From Buxus sempervirens (lineage: Eukaryota > Streptophyta > Magnoliopsida > Buxales > Buxaceae): a stretch of 64,000 bases of DNA. Made by a program: the position numbers and the translations under genes. The notes beneath the pieces were generated by a model. The model was not told where the DNA came from. It ran no database searches and saw only the letters and a program-made list of their open reading frames with translations. Positions 1 through 9,891 of the stretch are shown here, in pieces (positions within the stretch are counted from its first letter, which is position 1; every line of letters starts with the position of its first letter). The DNA is taken from the NCBI GenBank assembly GCA_947561395.2, contig OX387190.1, forward strand, positions 23,306,858-23,370,857, in the 5' to 3' direction.

Positions 1-24
1 ACTTCCACCCAGCACACTGGGGAT

Positions 25-927
25 CTACACGCTCTGCCATAAAGCCTCAAATGGTGCCATCTGAATACTCGCCTGATAGCTATTATTATAAGCAAACTCC
101 ACCAATGGTAGGTGCTGATTCCAACTGCCTCCCCAATCCATAATACAACATCTCAGCATATCTTCCAACGTCTGAATGGTACGCTCAGACTGTCCATCTG
201 TCTGAGGATGATATCTGGTGCTGAAACTAAGCTTCGTGCCCAAGGCTGCCTGAAATGCAAGCCAAAAGCGCGACGTGAATCGTGCATCTCTGTTAGACAC
301 TATGGAAACTGGCACTCCATGAAGTCTCACTATCTCCTTGACATATAGCTCAACTAAAGACTTCAACTGCTGTGTAGTGCTGATAGGCAAGAAATGTGCT
401 GATTTAGTCAGTCTATCCACAACAACCCAAATAGCATCTTCCTTCTTTGTTGTCAATGGTAACCCAGATACAAAATCCATGGTCACATGTTCCCACTTCC
501 ATTCTGGAATAGGAAGTGACTGAAGTAAACCAGGTGGCTTCCGATGTTCAGCCTTCACTTGCTGACATGTCAAATACTTAGCCACATACTCTGCAATCTC
601 CCTCTTCATTCCTGACCACCAATAGATCTCCTTCAGGTTTTTATACATCTTTGTACTTCCTGGATGCACTGCATACTTCGATCTATGACCCTCTGTTATT
701 ATCTTTTCCTTAATTTCCTCGTCAGCTGGAACACAAATACGACCTCTAAATCTCAATAGCCCATCTTTATCTGAAAAATCTGCAGCTGCCTCAGATCCTC
801 TACTCATCATCTCCCTGCTCTGAATCAACTGTGGCTCAGTCAACTGTCTCTCCAGAATCAACTGAACCCAATTTGGCTCAATCTGAACACGGGCAACCCT
901 GATCAATCCATCCTGTGGCATGCTAAA
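25..927 (-). pseudogene. Gypsy integrase fragment (fossil)
   Basis: Open stretch encoding a retroviral-type integrase: an HHCC zinc-binding domain (HPGSTKMYKNL ... CQQVKAEH) followed by a DDE core (WEHVTMDFVSGLP, then HPQTDGQSERTIQTLE). In the living family this enzyme inserts the cDNA into the chromosome. It is the 3' portion of the pol gene of the surrounding minus-strand Gypsy element; the open frame runs on into the nested LTR beyond position 927, and that extension is not integrase. The left end is cut by the window. It is part of a broken element and is treated as a fossil. Confidence 0.85.
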
Positions 928-1407
928 TGTAAGCACCTCATTTTTGCACCCCCGGAGATCCGGAAATGCAAACCCTAGTTGAAAAGTCAAACCCCGAGGG
1001 GACAAAAAGTTGACTTTTTGATCAAGTGATAATTTACCACCTTGCTTTATCTCTATGGATAGAGAATCCCGACACGGTTCCAACGCAACTGAGTTTGCTG
1101 GAATCGGAGTCCGGATGAAGGATCTATGAGCCGGTCAAACTTGAGGGGAGCCGAAAGTTGACTTTATGCTAAACCCCGAATAAACTGCTTAACCCTATGC
1201 CAATAGATAGAGGGCTCCGATACGGTTCTAACGCAATTGAGTTTGCCCAAATCGGAGTCCGGATAAAGAAGATGTAAGTAGTTGAAGTTCTAGGGCAGCA
1301 GTGCCGGAAAACGGCACACGTGGCAAAAGTCTGCACACGTGGCAAGCAGCAAAGCAAAAAGGTCTCAGGGATTAAATCTGTAAGTACCCAAATCAATGAA
1401 AAATATC

Positions 1408-1600
1408 TCAAGGCTAAATCTGCAGATATCCAAGAGTATGAGGGATTAGACCACAAATATCCAAAGTTGAGAAAATATCCTAGGGACCAATCTGTAAATA
1501 TCCAAAAGTATCAGAGACTAAATCTGTAAATATCCAAAGTATCATGGACTAAATCTGTAAATATCCAAAGTATCAAGGACCAATCCACAAATATCAAGAT
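1408..1600 (+). repeat. Tandem repeat, about 32-bp unit
   Basis: About five degenerate copies of a unit around CTAAATCTGTAAATATCCAA, best preserved from 1487 to 1597 with a period of 31-32 bp. It lies in the upstream (U3-like) part of solo LTR A, roughly where copies B and C carry the 39-bp palindrome array. Confidence 0.8.
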
Positions 1601-1659
1601 TTGCTCATGATTGATGTCTCCTATGGGCATGCATGGGCATTATCCATGCATGCATCTCC

Positions 1660-1694
<35 letters not shown>

Positions 1695-1703
1695 CCCCCC
1701 CCC
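1660..1703 (+). repeat. CT microsatellite followed by C run
   Basis: About 15 CT dinucleotides followed by a run of about 13 C, inside solo LTR A upstream of its TATA box. Confidence 0.9.
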
Positions 1704-1787
1704 CATGATCACCCATGCATGCAACTCTCTCTCTCCCATGATGGTTGTCCCCCATGCATGCATGTACCTCCCATACATCATCTACAC

Positions 1788-1796
1788 TATAAAAAG
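1788..1796 (+). promoter_or_regulatory. TATA box of solo LTR A
   Basis: TATAAAAAG about 860 bp into the LTR, in the position expected for the U3/R boundary. Copy B has TATAAAAGC at 47535, also about 850 bp into the LTR. Confidence 0.6.
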
Positions 1797-4182
1797 CACC
1801 AAGCCCCATACGTAGAGGAGGTTGGGCTCATTTTTGTCTTGACCCCCATCACCCCCAAGCTCCCTTGCTCTCCCAAGACCCTTCTTCTCCATCTCTCCCA
1901 AGACCCTCTTCTCTCTTTGCCTTCTTCATCTTCACCTAAGAAGCAACTCCAAAAAGCTGCTGGTGGTGCCTTGAAGGTGGTGCTCCAGCTGCTATCCAGC
2001 CTCCAGAAGGTGTCTCCACCCTGCACAAGAGGTCACGAACGACCAGGTATCATTCCCTACCATGTTTTGCTATACATATGTTGAAATGAGAAGTTTCTAA
2101 TGAGTTTTCTAAGCTTATCTTCTTCCTTGGGCACAAGTCTTTTCCCATGGTAGTTTAACATGCATTTGCTTTACTTTGCCGTATGGAGGATCTCTAAGTG
2201 AGGGAGAAACCTACCATGAGCTTAAGGTAAGTTGAGAGAGCATTCCCCCACACACTTTTTGGGCATGCTTGAGGCCACGGTTGTGCTTGTTTTCGTTGCT
2301 TTAAAAGGGAGCCTGTTCCCTCATGTTAATTTATCCATTGTACCCCTATGAAGCCCCCCTCTCTACCCTTCTTGTTGTTTTGTTTTCACGTTAGACAGGT
2401 TGCTATTTTGAGCCGAACTAATGATGTTGAAATGTATGTGATTGCATGGGTTGGCATGTTCAATGGACATGTAGTATGCTCCGTCAAATATGAGCATGGT
2501 CCTTTTTTATGCTGTTCCATTAGTGAGCTTGTGAGGTGGTCTTGGGGCTGCTGCTGGCAACAGTAGCAGCACCTCATTTTCTTTTTAGCAAGTCTGTTTA
2601 ACATGCCCATGCCTACAGAAATTGCTGCATGTTCCTTAACCCCCTCAACATGCTACTATTTTGTTCATTCTCATGCTCACAATGGTTATTGCATGCTTTC
2701 TTTTCCTTTCCAAATGGTGTAGGGTTTTTTCGAGGAGATTTTGAAATATGGTATGGAGTAGCTTAGAATAATTTCAAGTTGTGTTTAAGTGTCTTTTGAG
2801 GATGCTAGGAACACCGGGGAAGTGTTACAGGGCTTGGAAATCGAGCCAGTCATGGAGTTTTGGGTTTAACGGAGACTCGTTTTTTCATGAAAGGGTGTGC
2901 GCTGCTCGCGCCGAGCATTTTCTTGTGCGCTGAGCTCGCGCCGGCTGGTTTTTGGTTCCACTGAGCTCGCGCTGACCTCGCGCCAAGCGCCTGAGGTCAG
3001 CGCACCCACTAAAAATGCCACTTGCTGGAAGCTGACCAATCCAGCCCCAGTTTCGATGCTTTGAGGCTTCAACCTCTTAGCTCAAGACTAGATTAGGATG
3101 CCAAAATTGTTTCATCTGCTGAAACCAATCAGAGATCGTTAACTGAACCAATCTCCTCCGAAAAATGCCTTTTATATATATTCTGTGATTTTTGTGATTT
3201 GTGATTTTTGCTGGACGTGGGTGGCATTTTCAAACCAACCAAGTGAACCAACAGGGTTTCCAGGACACGCGGAAACTCAACCTGGGACTTGGACCGCCGG
3301 TCCAACTCAAAACATTAGTGGGCCTTCTAACGGGGCCCACCCAGCCAAACCATTCAATTATGCTTAAATAAGATAATTAAAAGAATCGAGTGGGCCAAAC
3401 CCACTGGAGGCCCACCAAAGCCCAGCTTGGGGCATGCATGTTTAGTTTAAGGTTGTGGTTTGGCCGAGGCCAAGGGCGAGGCCTGTCGGGCCCACTAAGC
3501 CCTTTGAACTCAACAAAGGATAGGGTTTCCAAACCCTAACCCAGGAAGTCTTGGGCTTTCAACCCCAAGCCCAAAGCCTGGCCCATTTTGGCGTAACTAA
3601 TCAAGATAATCTCAAATCATTTGGCAACCAACTGTGGGGCCCGCTCGAGGGCCCACAAAGCAATCCCGGCCCACTTGTGCATGTAAATCACTTAAACATT
3701 CAATTTGAACTATTAAATAAAATCAATTCATTTGAACCAAGCCCAAAGGGCCTCTTAGGCTAGACTAAGGCCAGCTAGGGGACACGTGGGCTTAACCAAG
3801 CCCACCAAGGGATCCGCAGGCCTTCCAACGAGGCCTGCCCAATCAGACTCAAATCATCCTAAGCTAAAGAAGATAAAATCAAATAAAAGGACCCACACCA
3901 CTTTGGCGGTCCCGCAAGACTCAATTAAAATGTGCATGCTGGAATAGGAATCGGGTGAGTAGACCAAAATTGACTCAGAACCAGGGTGGGACCCGTCACT
4001 TGACAGGGTGGACTAGGGTGTCTACGGACTTCCCCAGACCACAACCGAGAACTTACTTAGAATCTCTAAGCCACAGACTAGCCTAACAGAAAATCTAGGC
4101 ACCCAGGTGTCCGCCAGCACCCCATCAGGCGGTGGCGACTCCAATTTCCCATTTTTACCTGTGCAACCATGCGCACACTAAA

Positions 4183-5797
4183 CTCTCCCTACCAATCTCT
4201 GACTGAATCCACCAATCTACACTGGCTCATCCTAAAAGCTGCTAAAGTGGCTACCTGATCCTCAATTGCACTTTTTATGCTCAAAGCATCGGCCACTACG
4301 TTTGCTTTACCAGGGTGGTACTGCAATGTAAACTTGAAATCCTTAAGCAGATCCATCCACCAACACTGCCTCATATTCAAGTCTCTCTGTGAAAACAGAT
4401 ATCTCAAGCTCTTATGATCAGAGAATATCTCAAACTCTACCCCATAAAGATAATGCGTCCATAGCTTCAGTGCAAAAACTATGGCTTCCAACTCCAGATC
4501 GTGAGTAGGATAGTTCTTCTCATGCGGCCTCAACAATCTCAAAGCATACGCTACAACTCTGCCCTATTGCATCAAAACACATCCCAAGCCAAGCCTAGAA
4601 GCATCACAATATACTGCAAATACCTCGTCCATGGATGGCACAATCAAAACCGGGGTAGTAGTCAACCTCTGCTTCAACTCCTGGAAACTCTACTCACACT
4701 TCTCATCCCACTGGAATTTCACTGCCTTCTTGGTTAGGTTAGACAAAGGTGCAGCTACACGAGAAAATCCTGCGATGAATCTCCTATAATACCCTGCCAT
4801 ACCAAGGAAACTCCTGACCTCTGTCACTGTAGTGAGTCTAGGCCATTCTGCCACTGCCTTAACCTTCTCAAGGTCCACAGATATACCCTCGCCTGAGATA
4901 ACATGACCTAAGAATGAAATCTGTCTCAGCCAAAACTGACACTTGCTGAATTTCCCATACAGCCTGTGGTCTCTCAAAGTATGCAATACTGCCTTCAAAT
5001 GTCCAACATGTGCCTCTCTGGTCTTAGACAACTGGGGCATTGGTCAGTCCAAAAGGCATAACCAAGAACTCATAATGCCCATAGCGTGTACTGAAAGCCA
5101 TCTTCTCTATGTCCTCCTCTGCCACTCTCAACTGATGGTAGCCTGACCTCAAATCTATCTTGGGGAACCAAGATGCACCTCCTAACTAGTCAAACAGGTC
5201 ATCAATCCTAGGCAGCGGATACTTGTTCTTCACAGTAACTTGATTTAGCTGCCTATAGTCAATACACATCTGGATACTGCCATCCTTCTTTTGCACAAAT
5301 AGAACTGGTGCGCCCCATGGTGACACACTCAGCCTGATGAATCCCTTCTCCTGAAGCTCATTTAGCTGCTTCTTCAGCTCCTCATGTTCTGGTTTTGAAA
5401 GCCGATAGGGTGGCTTCAAAACTGGAGCCGTACCAGGCATCAACTGGATCTTGAACTCTACTCCTCTAGCAGGTGGTAATCCAGGTAACTCCTCTGGAAA
5501 CACATCCGCAAACTCCTGAACTACAGGTACATCGGAAATGACAAGGGTGTCACTCCTAGGCTCCTCTGCTACCATAGATGCTACCAAACCAATCCGCGAC
5601 TTCAACCCCTCACATATGAAACAATGAGTGGTTTGATCTGGCCCTCTAACTATCACAGTCCCCGCATAGCAACCCAAAGTCACATGGTGTCTACATAACC
5701 AATCCATCCCCAATATCACATCGAATCCTCCAATATCTAAGGCAATCAAATCACCAGACAACTCCAGTCTTCCCAATATAACATCAAAAATTCCCAA
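4183..5797 (-). pseudogene. Gypsy protease-RT-RNase H fragment (fossil)
   Basis: Minus-strand pol pieces of the same Gypsy element. 5186-5797 holds the end of an aspartic protease-like domain (DVILGMDWL) and the start of reverse transcriptase ([37 protein letters not shown]). 4690-5040 holds the RT palm/thumb (FLGHVISGEGI, SFLGMAGYYRRFI). 4189-4542 holds RNase H ([18 protein letters not shown]). In living relatives these copy the RNA genome into DNA in cytoplasmic particles. The region is broken in several places and is a fossil. Confidence 0.85.
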
Positions 5798-6246
5798 AGC
5801 TCAAAGCTACCAAGTCCCTAAACAACTCAAGATGATTAGATTGGGGTTTCATCCTTTAATTTCTAAAATCACTACGTTTTCATTACTTTTCCAACTTTAG
5901 ATATAGGCATTTAAAACATTAATTTTCTATTACCAACCTCAAACATTCATCTTACTGTTTATCTCAGAATCAACTGCTTTTCAAGATCTTCAATTACCTT
6001 CTGAACTGCACTTAATAACTTTACTATAATAAGGCAATGCAAATAAGATAATTCTACATCATGATTAACAAACTATATCATAATAGCTAATATATAATAG
6101 AAGAACAAGTAACATACCTTCAGCAGTACCGATTGCAACAAAATCCTTAGAACGAACACTTAACTTAGATTTCCTATTTAAGGGTACTATCTAGCGAACT
6201 CACAATCCCATTCCCCTAAGGCTGGCTATCTAAGGTTAGGACCATT

Positions 6247-6258
6247 GCTCTGATACCA
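6247..6258 (-). other. Primer-binding site of the Gypsy element
   Basis: On the minus strand this reads TGGTATCAGAGC, the usual complement of the 3' end of initiator methionine tRNA, 4 bp from the LTR end GGGGTGTTACA. It fixes the LTR/internal boundary at 6262/6263 and the minus orientation of the element. Confidence 0.85.
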
Positions 6259-6262
6259 TCTC

Positions 6263-7080
6263 TGTAACACCCCGAATCCAGGTCAATGCAAAACCAACAT
6301 CCAACCTGAACCCGGTTCGCTACTGTAACAACCCGAATTCAATTCATCAACCAAATCCGAGATGTTACTGGCCCATATCAAATAAACATCAAGAATATAC
6401 CAGACTAAAGAAATAAATGATCCATTCATTAATTAACTATCAGAGTGCGGAACATGTGTGTGCGGAAATATAGTCTAATATCCTCAAGAAACTAAGATAT
6501 AATTAACCATCAAAATCAATATTAGAGTCTGGTAAAATAAAAGGGTCACTAATCTCTCATCTCTCTAATACATCAAACCAACATATGAATAATAATCCGA
6601 TCAAAATAACTAAATCTATATCAATCCACAACCTCAGACAAAATCCGGATAATAGAACTCCTCTGGAGAATAATCAGCTAGCTCTCCTTGGAAATCACTA
6701 CTAGGATCCCTCCCTTGCGTATCAGCTGAAAAATAAGATAGAGGTAGGGTGAGATATGAATATCCCAGTAGGTAACACATGCATGTTTAAACAGTTCATA
6801 TACATAAAAATAACAGTTCATGCACGATTAAGCAATCTCGACTAAGCAGGCTCATATAACCATTCGTATCGATCATGGAATACAAAACAGTATATAAAAC
6901 AGTTCTAAATATAAATTTCAGTAAGTTCCACGATAGGAATCCAATATCATAAATCAATAGCATAATCCATACATTACTAGGGAGATGATGAGTAGAGGAT
7001 CTGAGGTAGCTGTAGACCGACCCAACCGACCCGCCGGTTCTCAAGAGAATATAATCCCTCACCCCGACAAGCCCTAATTT
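6263..7080 (-). mobile_element. 5' LTR of the Gypsy element, partial (L1)
   Basis: LTR on the minus strand whose inner end is fixed by the primer-binding site. It shares with the L-family LTRs the TGTAACACCCC end, a 'cagagtg' block near 6440 and a block at 6748-6785 like the one before GCATGC in the other copies. It lacks the hairpin array and GC-rich arrays of the full copies. A second LTR-end-like start (TGTAACAACCCG) lies at 6316. The right limit is not visible; 7080 is where the similarity fades. Confidence 0.55.
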
Positions 7081-7084
7081 CAAG

Positions 7085-9690
7085 CTCAGATTGATCTCTC
7101 CGCCAAAACCCCTTTTTCTTTTTCTTCCTCTCGACGCAAACCTCGTTCGGCCATTTTCTTTCTTCCGCCAAGCTCACTTCACTAGGCGAGAGCTCCCCTT
7201 CCTCGGCGCTAGCTCCTTCCAACTCAAATCAAATGATCGACTCAACTTCTGGTCGCCACCTCAAGGTACGCACTCTCTTAGATAATTTTTCTTGTGGCTA
7301 GGGCCGTAATCTCCAAATACAATTTTCGTTAAAAAAATTTTAGGCATTTACTTAAAACTTGCTCTTCCACCATTTGATTTATCTTACTGTTGATTTGGAC
7401 GTGACTTTGATTTCTGATTTATACATTTACTGCACTTGACATGGAACCCCAAATTTTCCGTTCACTCACTCTAGTGGTTTGCGCGGCCTTAGACAGCCGT
7501 TGGCGCTAGATCAAAATTTCTATTTCCATTTGTTTTCTTTTTATTTCCTAGATACTTCTAGGTTGGATTATGAACTAAATTTGGATGGTGGTTTTTACCT
7601 TTTTCTCACTTCGACAAGAACCCCTAATTTTCTATTCACGGCCAACTGTGTGCCAAGTCCTTCTGACTGAGCAGCACTCGGCCCACCTTGGCGCACCCAA
7701 TATTTTTCCAACTTGTTTTTATCTTTAAGTTTGCTACCAAAATCTTTAAATTTTATTTTCACCTGCTTCAACCCATTGTTGTATAATTTTTCTTTATTTG
7801 CAGTAATTGGCTGATATTGCTTACTAATTCTATTTTATTTTGTACTTGTTATTTTTCTATTCCCAATTCGTCTGGTTTCAAATCTTAGATGACTAGGACC
7901 TCTTCCGGGAATCCCTCTAAGAGGGCTAGGGTTGAGCCTAGAGATGATCAGTTTATTTCGGATAGGGAGAAGGAGATATATGATAGATATCTGCATCGTC
8001 GGCCGGTTCTAGTTGAGAGGGAGGTTAGGTTTGAGGACTTTGCCCCTTCCATAGAGGATATTTTCTGAGTCAGCGGGTGGCTACCCGTTTTCAGTGGCTT
8101 CACTCCCACTTGCGAGGAGCAAGTACAGGAGTTTTACAGTAACTTCCATGACATCTCTCCTGATCGTACCTCCTTCCATGTTTATATTAGAGGTACCCAT
8201 TTTCAGATTTCTCTTGATTTCATAGCTGCCAGCCTTCGTGTTCTTAGGGTGGAGCACCCATTCTATCCTTACTCCAGTGAGACCATGCCCGACTACTCTG
8301 CTGTCGCCACATTTCTTACCAGTCAGGCGATAGAGTACACTGAAGTGGGTCCTCTCCATACCTCGGGATTCTCTGCTGACACCTATATTCTGTCGAGGAT
8401 CGTCTTTACCGATCTTTGGCCTGTTTCTCATTTTTCTACTCTTCCCAGCTCTCATTCACTGTTTCTTTACGCCATACGGAGGGGCGATTCCATTGACCTT
8501 CCTTCGCTGATCATTTCTATCATGCTTGGGGTTTATGATGATCGTAGGCGATCGGTTGCTTTACCCTACAATTGTCTGATATCTAGACTCATTTCTGCTT
8601 CCCCAGCTGTGTATCCTAGTTTTACTGCCTTGACTCCTAGTCAGCCTATTTGCAGAGCCACCACGAGTATCACCCGTGGTAGGAGGGCTGCTGACACTGC
8701 TGCCGTGCCTCGCCCCTCTGTTCCTTCGACTTCCCTTCCTACTCCTGGGGTTGCTCCCCCTTTACCTGTTATACCATCTTCTTCATGTCTTTCCCTTTTT
8801 ACGGATATTCCCTCTGCTTCTGCTCTACCCCCTTCTACTGATATTCCCTCTTCTTCTTCCTTTCCCTCCTTCTCTGACTTCACGTCTTCTTCTTATTTTC
8901 CCTCTTCCACTGACCTCCCATCTTCTTCTGTTTCACCTTCTTCCGATGCTCCCCCTGCTCCTTCTTCTGACCCTCCTCCCTCCACTATTGAGGGTCTTTC
9001 TACTCTCGTTACTACTTTGACAGGTGAGGTGAGGACACTACAGGAGATAGTGAGGGCACTGGGCCATCACATGATCCACACGGTGAGGCACGTGGGCGAA
9101 ATGTCGAGAGCTCAGACAGCAACACAGCAGCGCATGGAAGAGATGTCGGGGGTTCAGACGTCGATACGGCAGACCCAGGTGGAGATGCTATGGGCTATAT
9201 CGACCCTGCGGGGACATGTACAGTTTATGCATGCCACCCACCGCCGGTTCTTGCAGTGTTTCCTGGACGATGATGTGTCCAGTTTTGAGGCTGCTGCGAA
9301 TGATGATTCTGGTGACAAGGGACCTAGAGGAGGTGATGATGGTGGAGCTGGAGGGGACAGTGATGGAGCTAGTGCAGCGGGGGCCGAAGATGGTGATGCT
9401 GATGCAGGAGAGAGTGCTGGTGATGGAGGGGATGAGGCAGGACCTTCTAGCTGACCTTTTCTTATTTCTTGAAGTCTTTGTATTTTATTTTTATTGCCTA
9501 TTTTGGGTTGTACTCCAAACCTTGTATTTGGGTTTCATATATACATATTACCGATCTTTTGTTCACTTCTTGTCTATATATAAAAAAAAATTTTGAAAGT
9601 TTAATTGTTTTTATTTGCCATTTACGCTGCAAATTTAATCCAGCCGATTTACAATTCAATATTTGTCTTTTATACAGGTAATTTATCTTA
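7085..9690 (+). mobile_element. Unassigned element around a plant-transposon protein ORF
   Basis: A plus-strand transcription-unit-like block between two Gypsy fragments of opposite strand. It starts with a pyrimidine-rich leader (7085-7265), then a GT donor-like site at 7265 (AAGGTACGC) and a TTAG acceptor-like site just before an ATG at 7888, suggesting a 5' intron. A long ORF follows and then an AT-rich tail. No terminal repeats or target duplication were found, so the limits are soft. Such ORFs are usually part of non-autonomous LTR-type elements, so it is handled as a fossil; that it is an independent element is an inference. Confidence 0.45.
7888..9454 (+). pseudogene. Putative plant transposon protein, gag-like (fossil)
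   Basis: Resembles the 'putative plant transposon protein' domain often found in Ty3-type and non-autonomous plant retroelements: a globular part (about 8100-8620, including RGTHFQISLDFIAASLRVL), a long Pro/Ser/Thr-rich linker with repeated PSSS/FPSS motifs (about 8700-8990), a predicted helical segment (about 9000-9250, EVRTLQEIVRALGHH) and a very acidic Asp/Gly/Ala tail (9265-9454, DGGAGGDSDG type). The longest open frame is 8249-9454 (401 codons); sequence upstream to the ATG at 7888 looks like the N-terminus. It is broken by a small number of changes. The molecular role is unknown. Confidence 0.5.
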
Positions 9691-9891
9691 ATGCCGTATT
9701 ATCACACATACAAATCACACCATGTTAATAACAAATAATAAATTAGATCTGTAGGAGGAACACTCTCAACCTATTTTTCCTACTCTTCAAATTTCTAACT
9801 AGCGAGCACACAATTCCCCAAGGTCATTCTAGAGTTTCCTAGTCCTATGTCATGTTTCCTTTTATACCTCTAATAGGGTTCTGATACCATC
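9691..9891 (-). mobile_element. Gypsy leader fragment with primer-binding site
   Basis: Resembles the leader of the first Gypsy element (6100-6262), including the 'actagcgag' and 'ccccaagg' blocks and a GATACCAT primer-binding motif (9878-9889, minus strand). It lies directly beside LTR L2, so L2 is the 5' LTR of a second minus-strand Gypsy copy whose remaining body is missing or replaced to the left. Confidence 0.6.

Larger units (their letters stand above)
928..4177 (+). mobile_element. Solo LTR, family A/B/C, copy A (3.25 kb)
   Basis: Non-coding element with TG...CA ends (TGTAAGCACC ... GCGCACA) flanked by a perfect 5-bp target duplication CTAAA (923-927 and 4178-4182), nested in a Gypsy pol gene. 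There is no internal coding region and no second terminal repeat, so it is best read as a solo LTR left by recombination between the LTRs of a large-LTR retrotransposon. Parts seen: a roughly 148-bp repeated block with TTGAC (W-box-like) motifs at about 1010-1260, tandem repeats at 1408-1600, a CT/C run, a TATA box at 1788, a GC-rich segment at about 2890-3005 and a GGGCCC-rich segment at about 3340-3900. Copies B (46688) and C (62491) are relatives. It could instead be a non-autonomous element. Confidence 0.85.
1..6262 (-). mobile_element. Ty3/Gypsy retrotransposon internal region, broken fossil
   Basis: Minus-strand remnant of a Ty3/Gypsy element of the chromovirus (Del/Tekay-like) kind, judged from its protease, reverse transcriptase, RNase H and integrase wording. 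Read from right to left it holds a primer-binding site (6247-6258), a leader with no recognisable gag (5798-6246), protease-RT (5186-5797), RT (4690-5040), RNase H (4189-4542) and integrase (25-927). The 3' end and any chromodomain lie outside the window. A 3.25-kb solo LTR (928-4177) is nested between RNase H and integrase. The copy is clearly broken, with several breaks plus loss of gag. The lineage assignment is from memory of family motifs and is tentative. Confidence 0.85.

Noticed and set aside
1611-2084. 157-codon plus-strand ORF in solo LTR A
   Set aside because: Begins in CT microsatellite and pyrimidine-rich leader; composition is repeat-driven, with no domain and no conservation in copies B or C.
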